From an uncultured Sphingomonadaceae bacterium (lineage in GTDB: Bacteria; Pseudomonadota; Alphaproteobacteria; Sphingomonadales; Sphingomonadaceae): 64,000 bases of DNA. Position 1 is the stretch's first letter, and each line of letters begins with the position of its first letter. The notes below the pieces were generated by a model. The model ran no database searches. It saw only the letters and a program-made list of their open reading frames with translations, and was not told the origin of the DNA. Shown in pieces: positions 1 through 9,639 of the stretch. The translations under genes and the position numbers were made by a program. The DNA is taken from assembly GCA_947497085.1 (NCBI GenBank), contig CANMFE010000001.1, positions 682,001-746,000 on the forward strand. The letters are read 5' to 3'.

Positions 1-369
1 GATCGTGCCCACCGCGAGCGCATAGGCCGATTGCTTGCCCCAGTTCAGATCACCGATAGCCAGCGCGAAACCTGCCCCCATCATGGGGCCGAGCAATGGT
101 GATAATAGCATCGCGCCAATCACCACCGCCGGCGAGGACAGCAGCAGGCCAAGTATGGCAATACCCGCCGACATCAGCAGCATAAACGCATAGCGCAGTG
201 ACCAGCCCGATTCCTCGCGCACCTTGTCGACCACCGCGCGCTGCTTGATTTCCTGCCGCACCCCCTTGCGCCACCAGTTTGCAAAGGCATCCCAGCTCGC
301 TTTCAGCGGATTGCTGGAAATCTCCTGCGGCGAAGGTTCAACGGCGGGCTTGCTGTTCGAAATAGGCAT
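1..369 (-). CDS. DUF389 family membrane protein (C-terminus outside window)
   Basis: The visible 123 residues are the N-terminal part of a DUF389-type (TIGR00341-like) integral membrane protein; the rest lies beyond the left edge. A hydrophilic stretch of about 57 residues is followed by hydrophobic segments. The family's typical run VIGAMLLSPLLGPMMG is at about residues 83-98. The molecular function of DUF389 proteins is not established. The start is the first ATG of the frame; no strong ribosome binding site precedes it, so the start is moderately certain. It is transcribed in the same direction as aconitase but is separated from it by a good terminator, so it probably has its own promoter. 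Confidence 0.8.
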   Translation of the reverse strand, partial: MPISNSKPAVEPSPQEISSNPLKASWDAFANWWRKGVRQEIKQRAVVDKVREESGWSLRYAFMLLMSAGIAILGLLLSSPAVVIGAMLLSPLLGPMMGAGFALAIGDLNWGKQSAYALAVGTI

Positions 370-430
370 AAGAGACAAGTTAGCCGTAATTTGAATGGCA
401 TGGAAGTGGGTTTAAATAGACATCATTCAA

Positions 431-468
431 AAGAAAACCCCGTCCCATATTATGGAACGGGGCCTTCC
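431..468 (-). terminator. Rho-independent terminator of acnA
   Basis: Read on the minus strand just after the acnA stop codon, CCCCGT (plus-strand positions 438-443) pairs with ACGGGG (457-462). The stem extends past one C-A mismatch and closes on a small AT loop. The stem is followed by TTTTCTTTT, the expected U-rich tail. It lies between acnA and the DUF389 gene and should separate their transcripts. Confidence 0.75.
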
Positions 469-486
469 TAAACACATGTCTGCAAT

Positions 487-3165
487 TTACTTCGCCAAAT
501 TGCGCAGCACGTAGTGCAAGATACCGCCGTTCAGGAAATATTCCATTTCGTTCGCAGTATCGATGCGGCATTTGGTCATGAAAGTGGCTGTCGTGCCATC
601 CGCGCGGGTCATTTCGACCTCGACGTCCTGCAACGGTTTCAGATCCGCCACACCTTTGATCGAGAAGCTCTCGCTGCCATCCAGGCTGAGTGTATTGCGG
701 TCCACGCCTTCGGCAAACTGCAGCGGCAACACGCCCATGCCGACCAGGTTGGAACGGTGGATACGCTCATAGCTTTCCACGATCACCGCTTTGACGCCGA
801 GCAGGTTGGTGCCCTTCGCCGCCCAGTCGCGTGAGGAACCCGTGCCGTACTGTTCGCCGCCGATGACAACCAGCTGCGTGCCGTCGGCCTTATGCCGCAT
901 CGCCGCGTCATAGATCGGCATGACTTCACCGTTATATTTGGTGTAACCGCCCTCTTTGCCATCCGCCATTTCGTTCTTGATGCGGATATTGGCAAATGTG
1001 CCGCGCATCATCACTTCATGGTTGCCGCGGCGTGAGCCATAGCTGTTAAAGTCCTGCTTTGCGACCTGATGCGACATCAGATACTCGCCCGCCGGGCTGT
1101 CCTGCTTGATCGCACCTGCAGGCGAGATATGGTCGGTGGTGATGCTGTCGCCCAAAAGGGCGAGCACTTTGGCATCGGTAATATCGGCAATCGGTGCGGG
1201 CGTCATATCCATACCCTCGAAATAGGGCGGGTTTGCCACGTAAGTCGAGCCTGCGCGCCACTGGAACGTGTCACCGCCCGTCACATCGATCGCGCGCCAT
1301 GCATCATCGCCGTCATAGACATTGGCATAGCGGCTTTCGAACATTTCGCGGCTGACCGCGCCCTGCATTGCCGCCGCAACTTCATCATTGGTGGGCCAGA
1401 TATCGCGCAGATACACATCCGCGCCATCGCTGCCCTGGCCGATCGGCGTTTCGTACATATCCTCACGCACTGTGCCTTTCAGCGCATAGGCGACCACCAG
1501 CGGCGGCGACGCCAGATAGTTGGCGCGCACGTCCTGGCTCACACGGCCTTCAAAATTGCGGTTGCCCGAAAGCACCGATGCCGCGACCAGATCATTGTCA
1601 TTGATCGCTTTCGAAATCGGCGCGGGGAGCGGACCCGAATTGCCGATACACGTCGTACAGCCATAACCGACCAGATTAAAACCAAGATAGTTGAGATCCT
1701 CGCTCAAACCCGCCTTGTCCAGATAATCGGTCACCACCTGCGACCCCGGAGCCAGCGACGATTTGACCCATGGCTTGCGCTGCAGACCCTTTTCACGCGC
1801 CTTGCGCGCGACCAGACCTGCGGCGATCAGCACGCTGGGGTTGGAGGTGTTGGTACAGCTGGTAATCGCCGCAATCGCGACATCACCATGTCCGAAATCA
1901 TGGTCCGCGCCATCGACCGCCACTCGGCCCTTGCTGTCGTCGCTATTGAAAACTTCGCCCAGATCACGGTTGAAGCTTTCGTCAAGGTCCGCCATCGAAA
2001 CACGCTGCTGCGGCAGCTTCGGCCCCGAAAGCGACGGCACCACGCTGTTCATGTCCAGCTCGAGCGTGTTGGTGTAAACCGCATCCGGTGCATCGTCGAG
2101 CCGCCAGAAACCCTGCGCCTTCGCATAGGCTTCGGTGAGCGCAATGTCCGCCTCGCTCCGGCCTGTCAGGCGCAGATAATCAAGCGTCTTGTCGTCGATC
2201 GGGAAATAGCCGCAGGTCGCGCCATATTCGGGCGCCATATTGGCAATGGTCGCACGGTCGGCAAGCGACAGCGCCGCCACGCCCGGTCCGTAAAATTCCA
2301 CAAAACGCCCCACAACGCCCACTTCGCGCAGCATCTGCACACAGGTGAGCACCAGATCGGTCGCGGTAATACCCTCGGCCAGTTCGCCGGTCAGCTTGAA
2401 CCCGACCACTTCGGGGATCAGCATGCTGACAGGCTGCCCCAGCATCGCCGCCTCGGCCTCAATACCGCCCACGCCCCAGCCGAGCACGCCTAGGCCGTTA
2501 ATCATCGTCGTGTGGCTGTCCGTGCCCACGCATGTATCGGGATAGGCCACCCGCGCGCCGCTCGCATCTTTCGATGACCAGACAGCTTTGGCAATATGTT
2601 CCAGATTCACCTGGTGGCAGATGCCCGTGCCGGGGGGCACCACGGAGAAATTGTCAAACGCTTTCGACCCCCATTTCAGGAATTCATAGCGTTCCATATT
2701 ACGCTGATATTCCAGCGCGACGTTATTTTCAAAAGCCTGCGGCGTGCCGAATTCGTCGACCATGACCGAGTGATCGATGACAAGATGCACCGGCACCTGC
2801 GGGTTGATTTTCTGCGCGTCACCGCCCAGCGCCTTGATCCCGTCACGCATCGCGGCCAGATCAACCACGGCGGGCACACCGGTAAAATCCTGCATCAGCA
2901 CACGTGCAGGGCGATACTGGATCTCCGCGTCACTGCGCGCATCCTTCTGCCAATCAACCACCGCCTGCGCGTCATCGGTGGAAACGGTATGCCCCCCGTC
3001 CTCAAAACGCAGCATATTTTCGAGCAGGACCTTCAGCGTATAGGGCAGCCTGTCGATATTCCCCAGCTTCTCCGCAGCCTTGGAAAGCGAGTAAAACGCC
3101 ACGCTCTCCCCGCCCACAGTCATAGTATCGCGCGTGCCAAGTGTGTCCTGTCCGGTAGTCGTCAT
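487..3165 (-). CDS. acnA: Aconitate hydratase A (aconitase)
   Basis: This enzyme isomerises citrate to isocitrate through cis-aconitate in the TCA cycle. The 892-residue length and domain order match the bacterial AcnA/IRP1 type: an N-terminal aconitase domain and a C-terminal swivel domain starting near residue 690. The three cysteines that hold the [4Fe-4S] cluster are visible in SCTN (Cys about 437) and CTTC (Cys about 502 and 505). The substrate-site motif [10 protein letters not shown] is in the swivel domain. The start ATG is preceded by GGAGAATTTT, a reasonable ribosome binding site. It is a single-gene unit with its own terminator. Family assignment is very secure. Confidence 0.98.
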   Translation of the reverse strand: MTTTGQDTLGTRDTMTVGGESVAFYSLSKAAEKLGNIDRLPYTLKVLLENMLRFEDGGHTVSTDDAQAVVDWQKDARSDAEIQYRPARVLMQDFTGVPAVVDLAAMRDGIKALGGDAQKINPQVPVHLVIDHSVMVDEFGTPQAFENNVALEYQRNMERYEFLKWGSKAFDNFSVVPPGTGICHQVNLEHIAKAVWSSKDASGARVAYPDTCVGTDSHTTMINGLGVLGWGVGGIEAEAAMLGQPVSMLIPEVVGFKLTGELAEGITATDLVLTCVQMLREVGVVGRFVEFYGPGVAALSLADRATIANMAPEYGATCGYFPIDDKTLDYLRLTGRSEADIALTEAYAKAQGFWRLDDAPDAVYTNTLELDMNSVVPSLSGPKLPQQRVSMADLDESFNRDLGEVFNSDDSKGRVAVDGADHDFGHGDVAIAAITSCTNTSNPSVLIAAGLVARKAREKGLQRKPWVKSSLAPGSQVVTDYLDKAGLSEDLNYLGFNLVGYGCTTCIGNSGPLPAPISKAINDNDLVAASVLSGNRNFEGRVSQDVRANYLASPPLVVAYALKGTVREDMYETPIGQGSDGADVYLRDIWPTNDEVAAAMQGAVSREMFESRYANVYDGDDAWRAIDVTGGDTFQWRAGSTYVANPPYFEGMDMTPAPIADITDAKVLALLGDSITTDHISPAGAIKQDSPAGEYLMSHQVAKQDFNSYGSRRGNHEVMMRGTFANIRIKNEMADGKEGGYTKYNGEVMPIYDAAMRHKADGTQLVVIGGEQYGTGSSRDWAAKGTNLLGVKAVIVESYERIHRSNLVGMGVLPLQFAEGVDRNTLSLDGSESFSIKGVADLKPLQDVEVEMTRADGTTATFMTKCRIDTANEMEYFLNGGILHYVLRNLAK

Positions 3166-3357
3166 AAAATTCTCCGTGTCAAAGTATTACTTTGACCCGA
3201 TTGGGGGAAGCGGCAAACGCGCGTCAATCAGGTGAAAGCCAGTGTGAATCGATGGTTCGGGAGGTGTTTAGCGGATGTGCACGGGGAGTGGAAGGGCAAA
3301 GCACCCAAAAACCACCCCCCGACATCGCAGACGAAAAGATATAATAGTGAGTTTTAC

Positions 3358-4932
3358 TTATACGCCATATTGCATCGTCTCGAACGAAACGACATATTTG
3401 GATACGGCATCACGGGCCTCAAGGTATAATACGCTCCCGGCGCACGACAGTGTCGTCTTAAAATCCTGACCGCTTGTGCCGGTAAGTACACCTGCACCCA
3501 GTTCCATGTCTGCGCCTGAAGCTATTTCTTTGATGTCATTCGACCTTGTGTCGAAATAGTAATAGCCCCATTGTTCAGCATCTCCGCCGTTATCCGTGCG
3601 TGTCACCTTCATGTAACCAACAGGATCTGGCGGCGTAATGATTGCGGCGGAGTCGTCCTGTATTGACAGCAGCTGCAGGTTCCACGCAGTACCATTATGC
3701 ACGATGGGGAAACCTTCGGCCGCATCAACCACCCCGTCCCTTAACACCGTCCTGCAATTCGGTGATGTGGTGATGTTCGCAAAATCAAGCCGCCTGACCT
3801 GTCCCTTTACCAGCTTGATGCAGCGCTTCGACGCGGGGTCCGCAGTGAATGGAGCCAGCGCGCTAAACGCATCACATTCGAGGACGCATTCTGTCGCACC
3901 CGCGCCAAAATGGACCAGATTGCCGGCACCGGCAAAGGTAGGATTGTGGCAGCTCGCCTCAACAATCACATTATCCGCATTTTCAAGGTAGACGAGATCA
4001 CCTTTCATCGTCTTCATATTGCAGTGTATGTTGCGGAAAAAGCCTTGGTTCATGCGCGCGTTCGCACCGCTATTGTTAACTGTGCCGGATACCCGTGCCC
4101 AGTAATCACCAAGGTCAATAGTCTCAACAACCTGATCCGCAATATGGAACTGGAAATCTGCGCCCGGTTTTTCATTGAAAATATCGATTTGCGCATATTG
4201 GCCGGACCGGATTACCGCATTGCTTGATCCGATAATGGTTTTTGCACCGCGCACCGTGCAGTTATCGAGCACCAGACCGGTTCCGCCCGTGTTGAGTTTC
4301 AGCCCCCAGTCGCTGAAAGCATCGATATCGCAGTCGCGCAGTGCCCATGAATAAGCCAGATCATAATCAATCTCGCCATCTACTGGTTCGGGTATTTCCG
4401 CAAAACCGAGAGTAATTCCTCTTGTCGCATCGTTTTTACCCTGCAGTTTGACCCTCTCGATTATACCATAAGCGGCATCATCCACTTCTATGGCAGCGGC
4501 AGTATGCGGGCCATCATGAATAAGCTCCTGATCGAGAATTTGAACATAGTCATAACGGCTGGCTGCGGAATTTCCTTCACCCAGAACCTGGATAATAGGC
4601 TCATCGACAGTATTCGTGATCACCGTATTGCCAATTCCCTTGCCCGTCAGCCGGTCACCGCGACCCAGGGACAGGTTTGTTTCGCCGCCAAAAAACCGCC
4701 ATTCCAGCATATCATACTGCCGGACCCAGGCACCGCTTGCACCTGGGGTGGTATCAGTATTTGCAATGTAAATAGCCTGATCAGGATCAGCCGCCACTTC
4801 TGCCGACAAGTCACCTGTCGAAAATATGAATTTCCCTTCGCGTCCCGGTTCACTCAGATAGGCATCTTCCAGATTGCCTGCCGTGTCGCCTGCCGCAGCC
4901 ATTGCCGCAATTGTCGTATATCCTGCACCCAT
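3358..4932 (-). CDS. Orphan right-handed beta-helix protein (tail-spike / pectate-lyase-like fold)
   Basis: The 524-residue product shows short beta-strand repeats rich in Asn, Gly, Ala and Val through its middle (about residues 90-380), as in parallel beta-helix proteins such as phage tail spikes and polysaccharide lyases. The N-terminal 75 residues (LSEPGREGKF..ADPDQ..SGAWVRQ) resemble a module I recall at the front of other bacterial and phage beta-helix proteins. No signal peptide or membrane segment is seen. No catalytic residues can be named from sequence alone. The start is well supported by AAAGGAG eight bases upstream. The gene looks more AT-rich than its neighbours and no phage gene lies nearby, which suggests transfer of a single cargo gene. 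Substrate unknown. Confidence 0.75.
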   Translation of the reverse strand: MGAGYTTIAAMAAAGDTAGNLEDAYLSEPGREGKFIFSTGDLSAEVAADPDQAIYIANTDTTPGASGAWVRQYDMLEWRFFGGETNLSLGRGDRLTGKGIGNTVITNTVDEPIIQVLGEGNSAASRYDYVQILDQELIHDGPHTAAAIEVDDAAYGIIERVKLQGKNDATRGITLGFAEIPEPVDGEIDYDLAYSWALRDCDIDAFSDWGLKLNTGGTGLVLDNCTVRGAKTIIGSSNAVIRSGQYAQIDIFNEKPGADFQFHIADQVVETIDLGDYWARVSGTVNNSGANARMNQGFFRNIHCNMKTMKGDLVYLENADNVIVEASCHNPTFAGAGNLVHFGAGATECVLECDAFSALAPFTADPASKRCIKLVKGQVRRLDFANITTSPNCRTVLRDGVVDAAEGFPIVHNGTAWNLQLLSIQDDSAAIITPPDPVGYMKVTRTDNGGDAEQWGYYYFDTRSNDIKEIASGADMELGAGVLTGTSGQDFKTTLSCAGSVLYLEARDAVSKYVVSFETMQYGV

Positions 4933-5331
4933 GTTATAACTCCTTTAAAATGATGTTGAGAGGAGTTTTGTATCAGCCGGACATGTTTGTAGGACAGCAA
5001 AATATTCACTTAAGCTGTTGATAAGTATCCAACAAATCCAACATCGAGCTAACCATAAGAGCCAAGGCATCAAAGCCAGCGAATGACGGTGACAACTCAC
5101 TTAACCCCCAAATATGTTGGATATCTCCTACATGATAATTGGGCAAATGGCGCAATCAACACGCTTCTGGGTGCGAAGCTAAGGGAAGTTAGGGAATGGC
5201 TGGCCCTTTCCCCATCCCCGTTTACCCATAATTAACCATGTTCGGCGATACCGGTCCCCATGAAATGTAAAATGACCTTGCGGGCCGCATGAATGCGCGG
5301 TTTGCAAAGGATTGATAAACGGGGAAATATC
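4933..5331. other. Intergenic region with repeated TGTTGGAT motif
   Basis: About 400 bases without a credible gene, between the divergently transcribed beta-helix gene and the DUF11-like gene. It is AT-rich on the left and must hold both promoters. TATCCAACA (5026-5034), ATCCAACAT (5036-5044) and the inverted copy ATGTTGGATA (5114-5123) are three copies of one core, as expected for a regulator's binding sites. Nothing else was recognised. Confidence 0.5.
5026..5123. repeat. Three copies of TGTTGGAT core (two direct, one inverted)
   Basis: The core ATCCAACA occurs at 5027-5034 and 5036-5043, nine bases apart. It occurs again in inverted orientation at 5115-5122, so that ATCCAACAT and ATGTTGGAT are an exact 9-base inverted repeat about 70 bases apart. 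The spacing suits a looped or cooperative operator, but no regulator is encoded next to it. Confidence 0.45.
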
Positions 5332-5916
5332 ATGTCGCACATGGATAATACGCACATTCGCTATACCGCGCGCAGGGGGGATATCCGGGCGCTGTTTGGC
5401 AATGTGGACAGCCGCCGCAATACGCTGTTTTACGCGATTGCGCTGGGGCTGGCCGCGCTTTTGGGCTCCGCCATGGCGACGTCTGCGGCGGCGCAGGCGT
5501 CGGCGCCCACCGGGGCAAAGGCGGTTGAGATCAGTTCCGAAATCCAGGTCGAACGCACCGATGCGAATGGCAAGGCGGAGCTGGTCGCGCCCAGCGATGT
5601 GACCGTGGTGCCGGGTGACAGGCTGCTCTTCACCCTCACCTATCGCAATGCCGGGTCCACGCCCGCCGCCAATTTCGTCGCGGTCAACCCGGTGCATAAA
5701 GCCGTGCGCTTTACTGGCGTAGACGAGGACTGGGCCGCTGTGTCAGTCGATGGCGGCAAGACATGGGGCAAGCTTTCCGCGCTGGCTGTCGATGACGGCA
5801 CAGGCGGCACGCGCCCGGCGCAGGGCGATGATGTGACGCATATCCAGTGGAAGTTTGCGGGCGCCATCCCGGCGGGAAAGAGCGGAAAATTAAGGTTTCG
5901 CGGGGTTGTTAAGTAA
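5332..5916 (+). CDS. Secreted DUF11-like (TIGR01451-type) protein
   Basis: The 194-residue product has an unusually long N-terminus of about 28 residues, then a hydrophobic signal segment ending in SAAAQA, so export is expected. The rest is a single immunoglobulin-like domain of the DUF11/conserved-repeat type. The pattern VVPGDRLLFTLTYRNAG, shortly after the signal segment, is typical of that family, in which the domains describe surface or secreted proteins without a known reaction. The ATG at 5332 was preferred over an upstream in-frame ATG at 5293 because GGGGAAA lies seven bases before it. Its partner is unknown. Confidence 0.75.
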   Translation: MSHMDNTHIRYTARRGDIRALFGNVDSRRNTLFYAIALGLAALLGSAMATSAAAQASAPTGAKAVEISSEIQVERTDANGKAELVAPSDVTVVPGDRLLFTLTYRNAGSTPAANFVAVNPVHKAVRFTGVDEDWAAVSVDGGKTWGKLSALAVDDGTGGTRPAQGDDVTHIQWKFAGAIPAGKSGKLRFRGVVK

Positions 5917-5925
5917 AAAAGAGCT

Positions 5926-6837
5926 TTATAACGCCACCTGCTCCGGTTCCGCCATATCCGGCCGTCGCCGGGCCACGATCAGGCAGCCGCTGACGATCAA
6001 CGCCGCGCCGATGAGCGTGGCCGCTGTCACCGGTTCGGCAAAGAATATCCAACCCAGAATACTGGCCCAGATAAACGCGCTATATTCGATCGGCACCAGC
6101 GCCTGCGCCTGTTCCCGCGCATAGCCCCAGCTGATGAGCAACAGCGAGACAAGCGCCAGCGCCGCAGCACCCACCAGCGCCGCACCATGGGCTGCGAAGT
6201 CGGGCACCACCGCGAACCAGGGCGCGAACAATAGCAGGATGGCGGTGACAATACCGTTCTGGAACAGGCCGATTTCAACGGGGCTGGCAATCTGCGCCTG
6301 CTGCCGCTGCAATATCAGGTTGAAGGCATAGAGCACCGCGGAAGTCAGGATCGCGGCGATGCCCCATTTTGCATCGCTGTCAAAATCCTGACCCAGCTTG
6401 CCCGCGACAATAACGATAACGCCCGACAGGCCCAGAATTGAAGCAAATATTGATGACTGCCCCACCCGCTCGCCTAACATCACTGCAGCAAGATAGAGCG
6501 CGATAATGGGCGCGATAAAGCTGATCGCGATCGCCTCTGCAATCGGCGTGCGCGCCAAACCCCAGAAAAAGGTGAAGGCCATGACTGACGTGATGCTGCC
6601 ACGCAGGACATGCAGCCTGAGCGCGGGTTTTGCCGGCCATTTGCTGGGGCGCAGGGTAAAAAGCGCCGCCGCAATGATGACCGTTGCACCGCACCGCCAC
6701 AACAGCGCATTATAGGTACCGAGCGCAATGGCCAGCCCCTTCATCAGCGCATCCATACCGCCAAATGTGGCGATACCCGTGGCTACCGCCAGGAACGGCA
6801 GTATCGCATGGTCACTATGGCGGATAGCGGCTTTCAT
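5926..6837 (-). CDS. DMT superfamily transporter (EamA family)
   Basis: An integral membrane protein of about 303 residues with ten predicted hydrophobic helices arranged as two EamA repeats. The helix-turn pattern MAFTFFWGLARTPIAEAIAI at the end of repeat one and SAFIWASILGWIFFAEPVT in repeat two are typical of drug/metabolite exporters of the inner membrane. The substrate cannot be deduced. The ATG at 6837 was chosen over a GTG two codons upstream. It stands alone between two plus-strand genes. Confidence 0.9.
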   Translation of the reverse strand: MKAAIRHSDHAILPFLAVATGIATFGGMDALMKGLAIALGTYNALLWRCGATVIIAAALFTLRPSKWPAKPALRLHVLRGSITSVMAFTFFWGLARTPIAEAIAISFIAPIIALYLAAVMLGERVGQSSIFASILGLSGVIVIVAGKLGQDFDSDAKWGIAAILTSAVLYAFNLILQRQQAQIASPVEIGLFQNGIVTAILLLFAPWFAVVPDFAAHGAALVGAAALALVSLLLISWGYAREQAQALVPIEYSAFIWASILGWIFFAEPVTAATLIGAALIVSGCLIVARRRPDMAEPEQVAL

Positions 6838-6938
6838 GCGCACAGCCTATCGGCCGAGCAAGCCCGATTGTCCAGATGGCAAATTGCCAAATCCTGCCGA
6901 ACGGCTATAGTTACGCACAGCAACAAGGATATTCCCTG

Positions 6939-7469
6939 ATGAACCGCAACTCCGCCGCCATTGCCGCCATATCGCTTACCTGCCTTGCCGCGTGCAGCAC
7001 GGGTGGCGCGCGCGAACCCGATATTGCGATGGATGAGCCTCCACCGGCAACAGGCAGCCCGGTCACACCGCCGCTCCTCACCCGGACTGAAGTGGACAGC
7101 GCCGAAGCGCTTGAAAAGCTGAAAAATGCGCGCGGCATGACGCTGCAATGGATCAGCTGGGACTATATGGGGCCGGTCGCGGTATCGGATAACAGCGGCG
7201 TGATCCGCATTTCGGCGAGCCAAAGTGCCCGCACAGGTGATGGCAAGGCGAGCATGCTGGGCGATATTGTCCGCATCACAGATAACGAATTCATTTTTCG
7301 CGGACGCATCACCATTATCGACACACCCGATACAGGCCGCGAATGCGTGCTCGACAGCGCTACCGCAGGTGACCAGACATTCGCCATTACGCAAAACCGG
7401 CCATACTGGCGGCTGCGCAATTTTGAATGGTGCGACGGCCTGACCGACTATGTTGATATTTATTTTTAA
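6939..7469 (+). CDS. Putative lipoprotein of unknown function
   Basis: A 176-residue protein with a short lipoprotein signal (MNRNSAAIAAISLTC LAAC) whose lipobox cysteine is about residue 19, so attachment to an envelope membrane is expected. The mature part begins with a Pro-rich linker and continues as a compact domain of about 120 residues. Two cysteines (in RECVLD and FEWCDGL) could form a disulfide. I do not recognise the family. The start is supported by AAGGAT nine bases upstream. The membrane protein gene behind it is only 21 bases away and may be cotranscribed. Confidence 0.75.
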   Translation: MNRNSAAIAAISLTCLAACSTGGAREPDIAMDEPPPATGSPVTPPLLTRTEVDSAEALEKLKNARGMTLQWISWDYMGPVAVSDNSGVIRISASQSARTGDGKASMLGDIVRITDNEFIFRGRITIIDTPDTGRECVLDSATAGDQTFAITQNRPYWRLRNFEWCDGLTDYVDIYF

Positions 7470-7490
7470 CCGGCAATCGGGAGCAAAATC

Positions 7491-8186
7491 ATGACAACGA
7501 AAAACTGGTGGCGGCTATGCGCCCTGGCAGGCTTTGGCGTACTGGCGGTCAGTTATATTATCGGCACCATCCCGCATGTGGACACAGCGTGTGGCGGCTC
7601 CAGCGAGCTGCGCCCCATATTGACGTTCGAATTTGCCCGCACGCCGGCCGATATCGCCACCTTGTTCGGTGAGGATCCGTGCCGCAGCCGGCTTGTCCGC
7701 GCCATGGATACGCTCAACACCATTGATGTGTTTGCCTTTATCCCGATGTTCGTCGCTTTTCTTGTCACCGGAGCGATGGCGGTCAAGGGGCACGGACGCA
7801 CGCTTGCACTGGCAGCAGCCACGATAGCTGTCATCGCCGGACTGTGCGATCAGGCGGAGGACCAGATATTGTTCGCAATCACCGCTGAACTGCCCGGCAC
7901 ACAGGCGCAGCTGGATTGGCTGTTCTGGTTTGTGCATATCAAATTTGCAGGACTGGCACTGGCGGGCATGGCGATTGGTTGGCTGACACTGAAGGACAGC
8001 CTGTTCGGCAAAGGTGTGGGAGCGATGATGGTGCTTGGCGGGCTGGTCAGCCTGTTTGGTCTTGCAGGTTCGAGCTATTGGCCGCTCGCGTCGCTTGGCC
8101 TGGTGCTGGCATGGGTGCCGCTCTGGGCCTATGCCATATGGAGCGGCTTTATTCGCAAGACAGCAATAATGAATACACTTAGATAG
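7491..8186 (+). CDS. Integral membrane protein of unknown function
   Basis: The 231-residue product has about six hydrophobic segments (near residues 10-28, 80-98, 105-122, 142-162, 172-190 and 195-220). A periplasmic loop between the first two contains cysteines at VDTACGG and EDPCRS that could form a disulfide. No family was recognised. A good ribosome binding site (CGGGAGC) precedes the ATG. It follows the lipoprotein gene by 21 bases, so both are likely one operon and may act together in the envelope. Confidence 0.75.
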   Translation: MTTKNWWRLCALAGFGVLAVSYIIGTIPHVDTACGGSSELRPILTFEFARTPADIATLFGEDPCRSRLVRAMDTLNTIDVFAFIPMFVAFLVTGAMAVKGHGRTLALAAATIAVIAGLCDQAEDQILFAITAELPGTQAQLDWLFWFVHIKFAGLALAGMAIGWLTLKDSLFGKGVGAMMVLGGLVSLFGLAGSSYWPLASLGLVLAWVPLWAYAIWSGFIRKTAIMNTLR

Positions 8187-8271
8187 TATATTGAATAAAT
8201 GTAATATTGCATTTTTCCTGAAAATATCCCATTATTATTGCATTTATTAATAGAGTAACGGGGCACTCTTT

Positions 8272-9066
8272 TTGGGGTTTATATTCAGAAAATCTGTAAA
8301 GATTATACCAGGAGTTAAACTTAACTTCAGTAAATCAGGTGTCAGCACATCTGTTGGAAGGCCCGGCGCCAGCATCAATTTCAGTTCCCGCGGGACCCGC
8401 AAAACAGTTGGCATACCAGGCAGCGGCCTTTGGTTCAGTTCCTTTACACCCAAAGGCACTCAGCATAATGGCGGGAACGGTCGCGGCGATGCAGACAACG
8501 GCACCATGGGAAAGGGATGTGGCTGTATATTGCTTGTCCTGCTACTGCTTGCCATGCTTGGCCAATGCGGCGAGTCACCCGATGAAGAAAACCTGTCGCA
8601 ATCCGGTGACGTGAACACCCTGCTGAACGACCCGGACAATGTTTCCGATCAGGCAACCGATGCCGGAGCCATTGATGACCCATTGCAGGTTGAGCCGGGT
8701 TTTGAAAAGAAAACCGTATATATAACTGCTCAAAAACTTAACGTGCGCGACAAGCCCTCTGCAAACGGAAAGATTGTCGGTAAACTGAACTATGGTACGT
8801 CCGCCGAAGCCATTGGCCAATCAGGTGACTGGCTAAAAATAATCCAAAATGGCCAGGCCATGTGGATTGCGCTCAGTCACACTTCGGCAACCACTCCCCC
8901 GGCAAGATCATTTCGGCGCCCTGCCAGACAGAGCGCCCCGCGCCGTACAAACCGGCGGACATATGCGCCTGGCCGTTGCCCCTGCAATGGGCCCAATGTG
9001 TGTGTTGGTCCGCGCGGCGGCCGGTACTGCATCACCTCTGGCGGCAACAAACGGTATGGAGTCTGA
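8272..9066 (+). CDS. DUF4236 - SH3 - PBCV-type basic adaptor multidomain protein
   Basis: Three recognisable modules are joined. Residues 1-55 match DUF4236 (GFIFRKSVKIIPGVKLN..SKSGVSTS). A hydrophobic membrane segment follows at about 84-98. A bacterial SH3-like domain (LNVRDKPSANGKIVGKLNYG) lies at about 155-210. The C-terminal 30 residues (CVGPRGGRYCITSGGNKRYG) resemble the PBCV-specific basic adaptor domain (PF08789). The DUF4236 pattern demands a start at a TTG codon (8272), with AACGGGG about ten bases before it. The DUF4236 end should be cytoplasmic and the SH3 end periplasmic. Function unknown; the SH3 part suggests binding to cell wall or peptides. Confidence 0.75.
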   Translation: MGFIFRKSVKIIPGVKLNFSKSGVSTSVGRPGASINFSSRGTRKTVGIPGSGLWFSSFTPKGTQHNGGNGRGDADNGTMGKGCGCILLVLLLLAMLGQCGESPDEENLSQSGDVNTLLNDPDNVSDQATDAGAIDDPLQVEPGFEKKTVYITAQKLNVRDKPSANGKIVGKLNYGTSAEAIGQSGDWLKIIQNGQAMWIALSHTSATTPPARSFRRPARQSAPRRTNRRTYAPGRCPCNGPNVCVGPRGGRYCITSGGNKRYGV

Positions 9067-9081
9067 AAAAACCAGCGCCTG

Positions 9082-9639
9082 TTACAATCCGTCAAAATAG
9101 GTGAAAATTGCGTCTTCACTGCGGCTGGCGGCATTGCGCCAGCTTTTCGCGTCTTCTTCGCTGTTGAGCAGTTTTCCATCGGCGGAAAGCACGAGCACCA
9201 TTGGCGTATTTTCCTGGGACTCAATGCCGAAACGCTGGGCAACGTCGATATTGCGCCCCTCGCCCGATTGCGGCGTGCCAACATCAACATAGACGGTTTC
9301 ATATTTCACATTCAGCATTTCCGAAAAGCGCGGGGTCGCGAACCATCCTGCCAGCCCGCGGCTGTCATGGCACCAGTTTGCGCCCATAACGACAATGACG
9401 CGTTTCCCGCTTTCCGCTGCACGCACTAACGCCGCGTCGACATCGGCCATGGCACTGTCGCGCTCCGCAAATGGCCGCGCTTCGGGATGCAGGTCCATCT
9501 CTCCACTTTCAATATCGCTGTCAGGCAGGTCCTGTGAAGGCATTACAGCCTCTGTCTGTGCGGCCAGCTCATCAGCGGGAGAACAGGCCTGCATGAAGAC
9601 GGATGTCATCATCAGGCCGAGGACTGCCAAACGCATCAT
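9082..9639 (-). CDS. Thioredoxin-fold lipoprotein with single active-site cysteine
   Basis: The 185-residue product has a lipoprotein signal ending MQAC (Cys 19) and a thioredoxin-like domain from about residue 60. The active-site loop reads [10 protein letters not shown]: the first cysteine is present but the second of a CxxC pair is replaced by Ser, so it cannot act as an ordinary dithiol oxidoreductase. The cis-proline region [11 protein letters not shown] is present. It overlaps the end of ispG by four bases (ATGA), so it is translationally coupled to an Fe-S enzyme of isoprenoid synthesis. The role is not known. Confidence 0.8.
   Translation of the reverse strand: MMRLAVLGLMMTSVFMQACSPADELAAQTEAVMPSQDLPDSDIESGEMDLHPEARPFAERDSAMADVDAALVRAAESGKRVIVVMGANWCHDSRGLAGWFATPRFSEMLNVKYETVYVDVGTPQSGEGRNIDVAQRFGIESQENTPMVLVLSADGKLLNSEEDAKSWRNAASRSEDAIFTYFDGL

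Noticed and set aside
50..274. Short minus-strand frame overlapping the DUF389 gene
   Set aside because: Different frame from the clear DUF389 N-terminus; low-complexity Gly/Ala/Arg content.
1069..2493. 474-residue plus-strand open frame opposite acnA
   Set aside because: Exact antisense of the very secure aconitase gene; composition rich in Arg and His as expected of a high-G+C shadow frame; no motif or ribosome binding site.
3358..5331. Prophage remnant around the beta-helix gene
   Set aside because: No integrase, capsid, terminase, or attachment-site repeat is nearby; only the beta-helix protein itself has a phage look.
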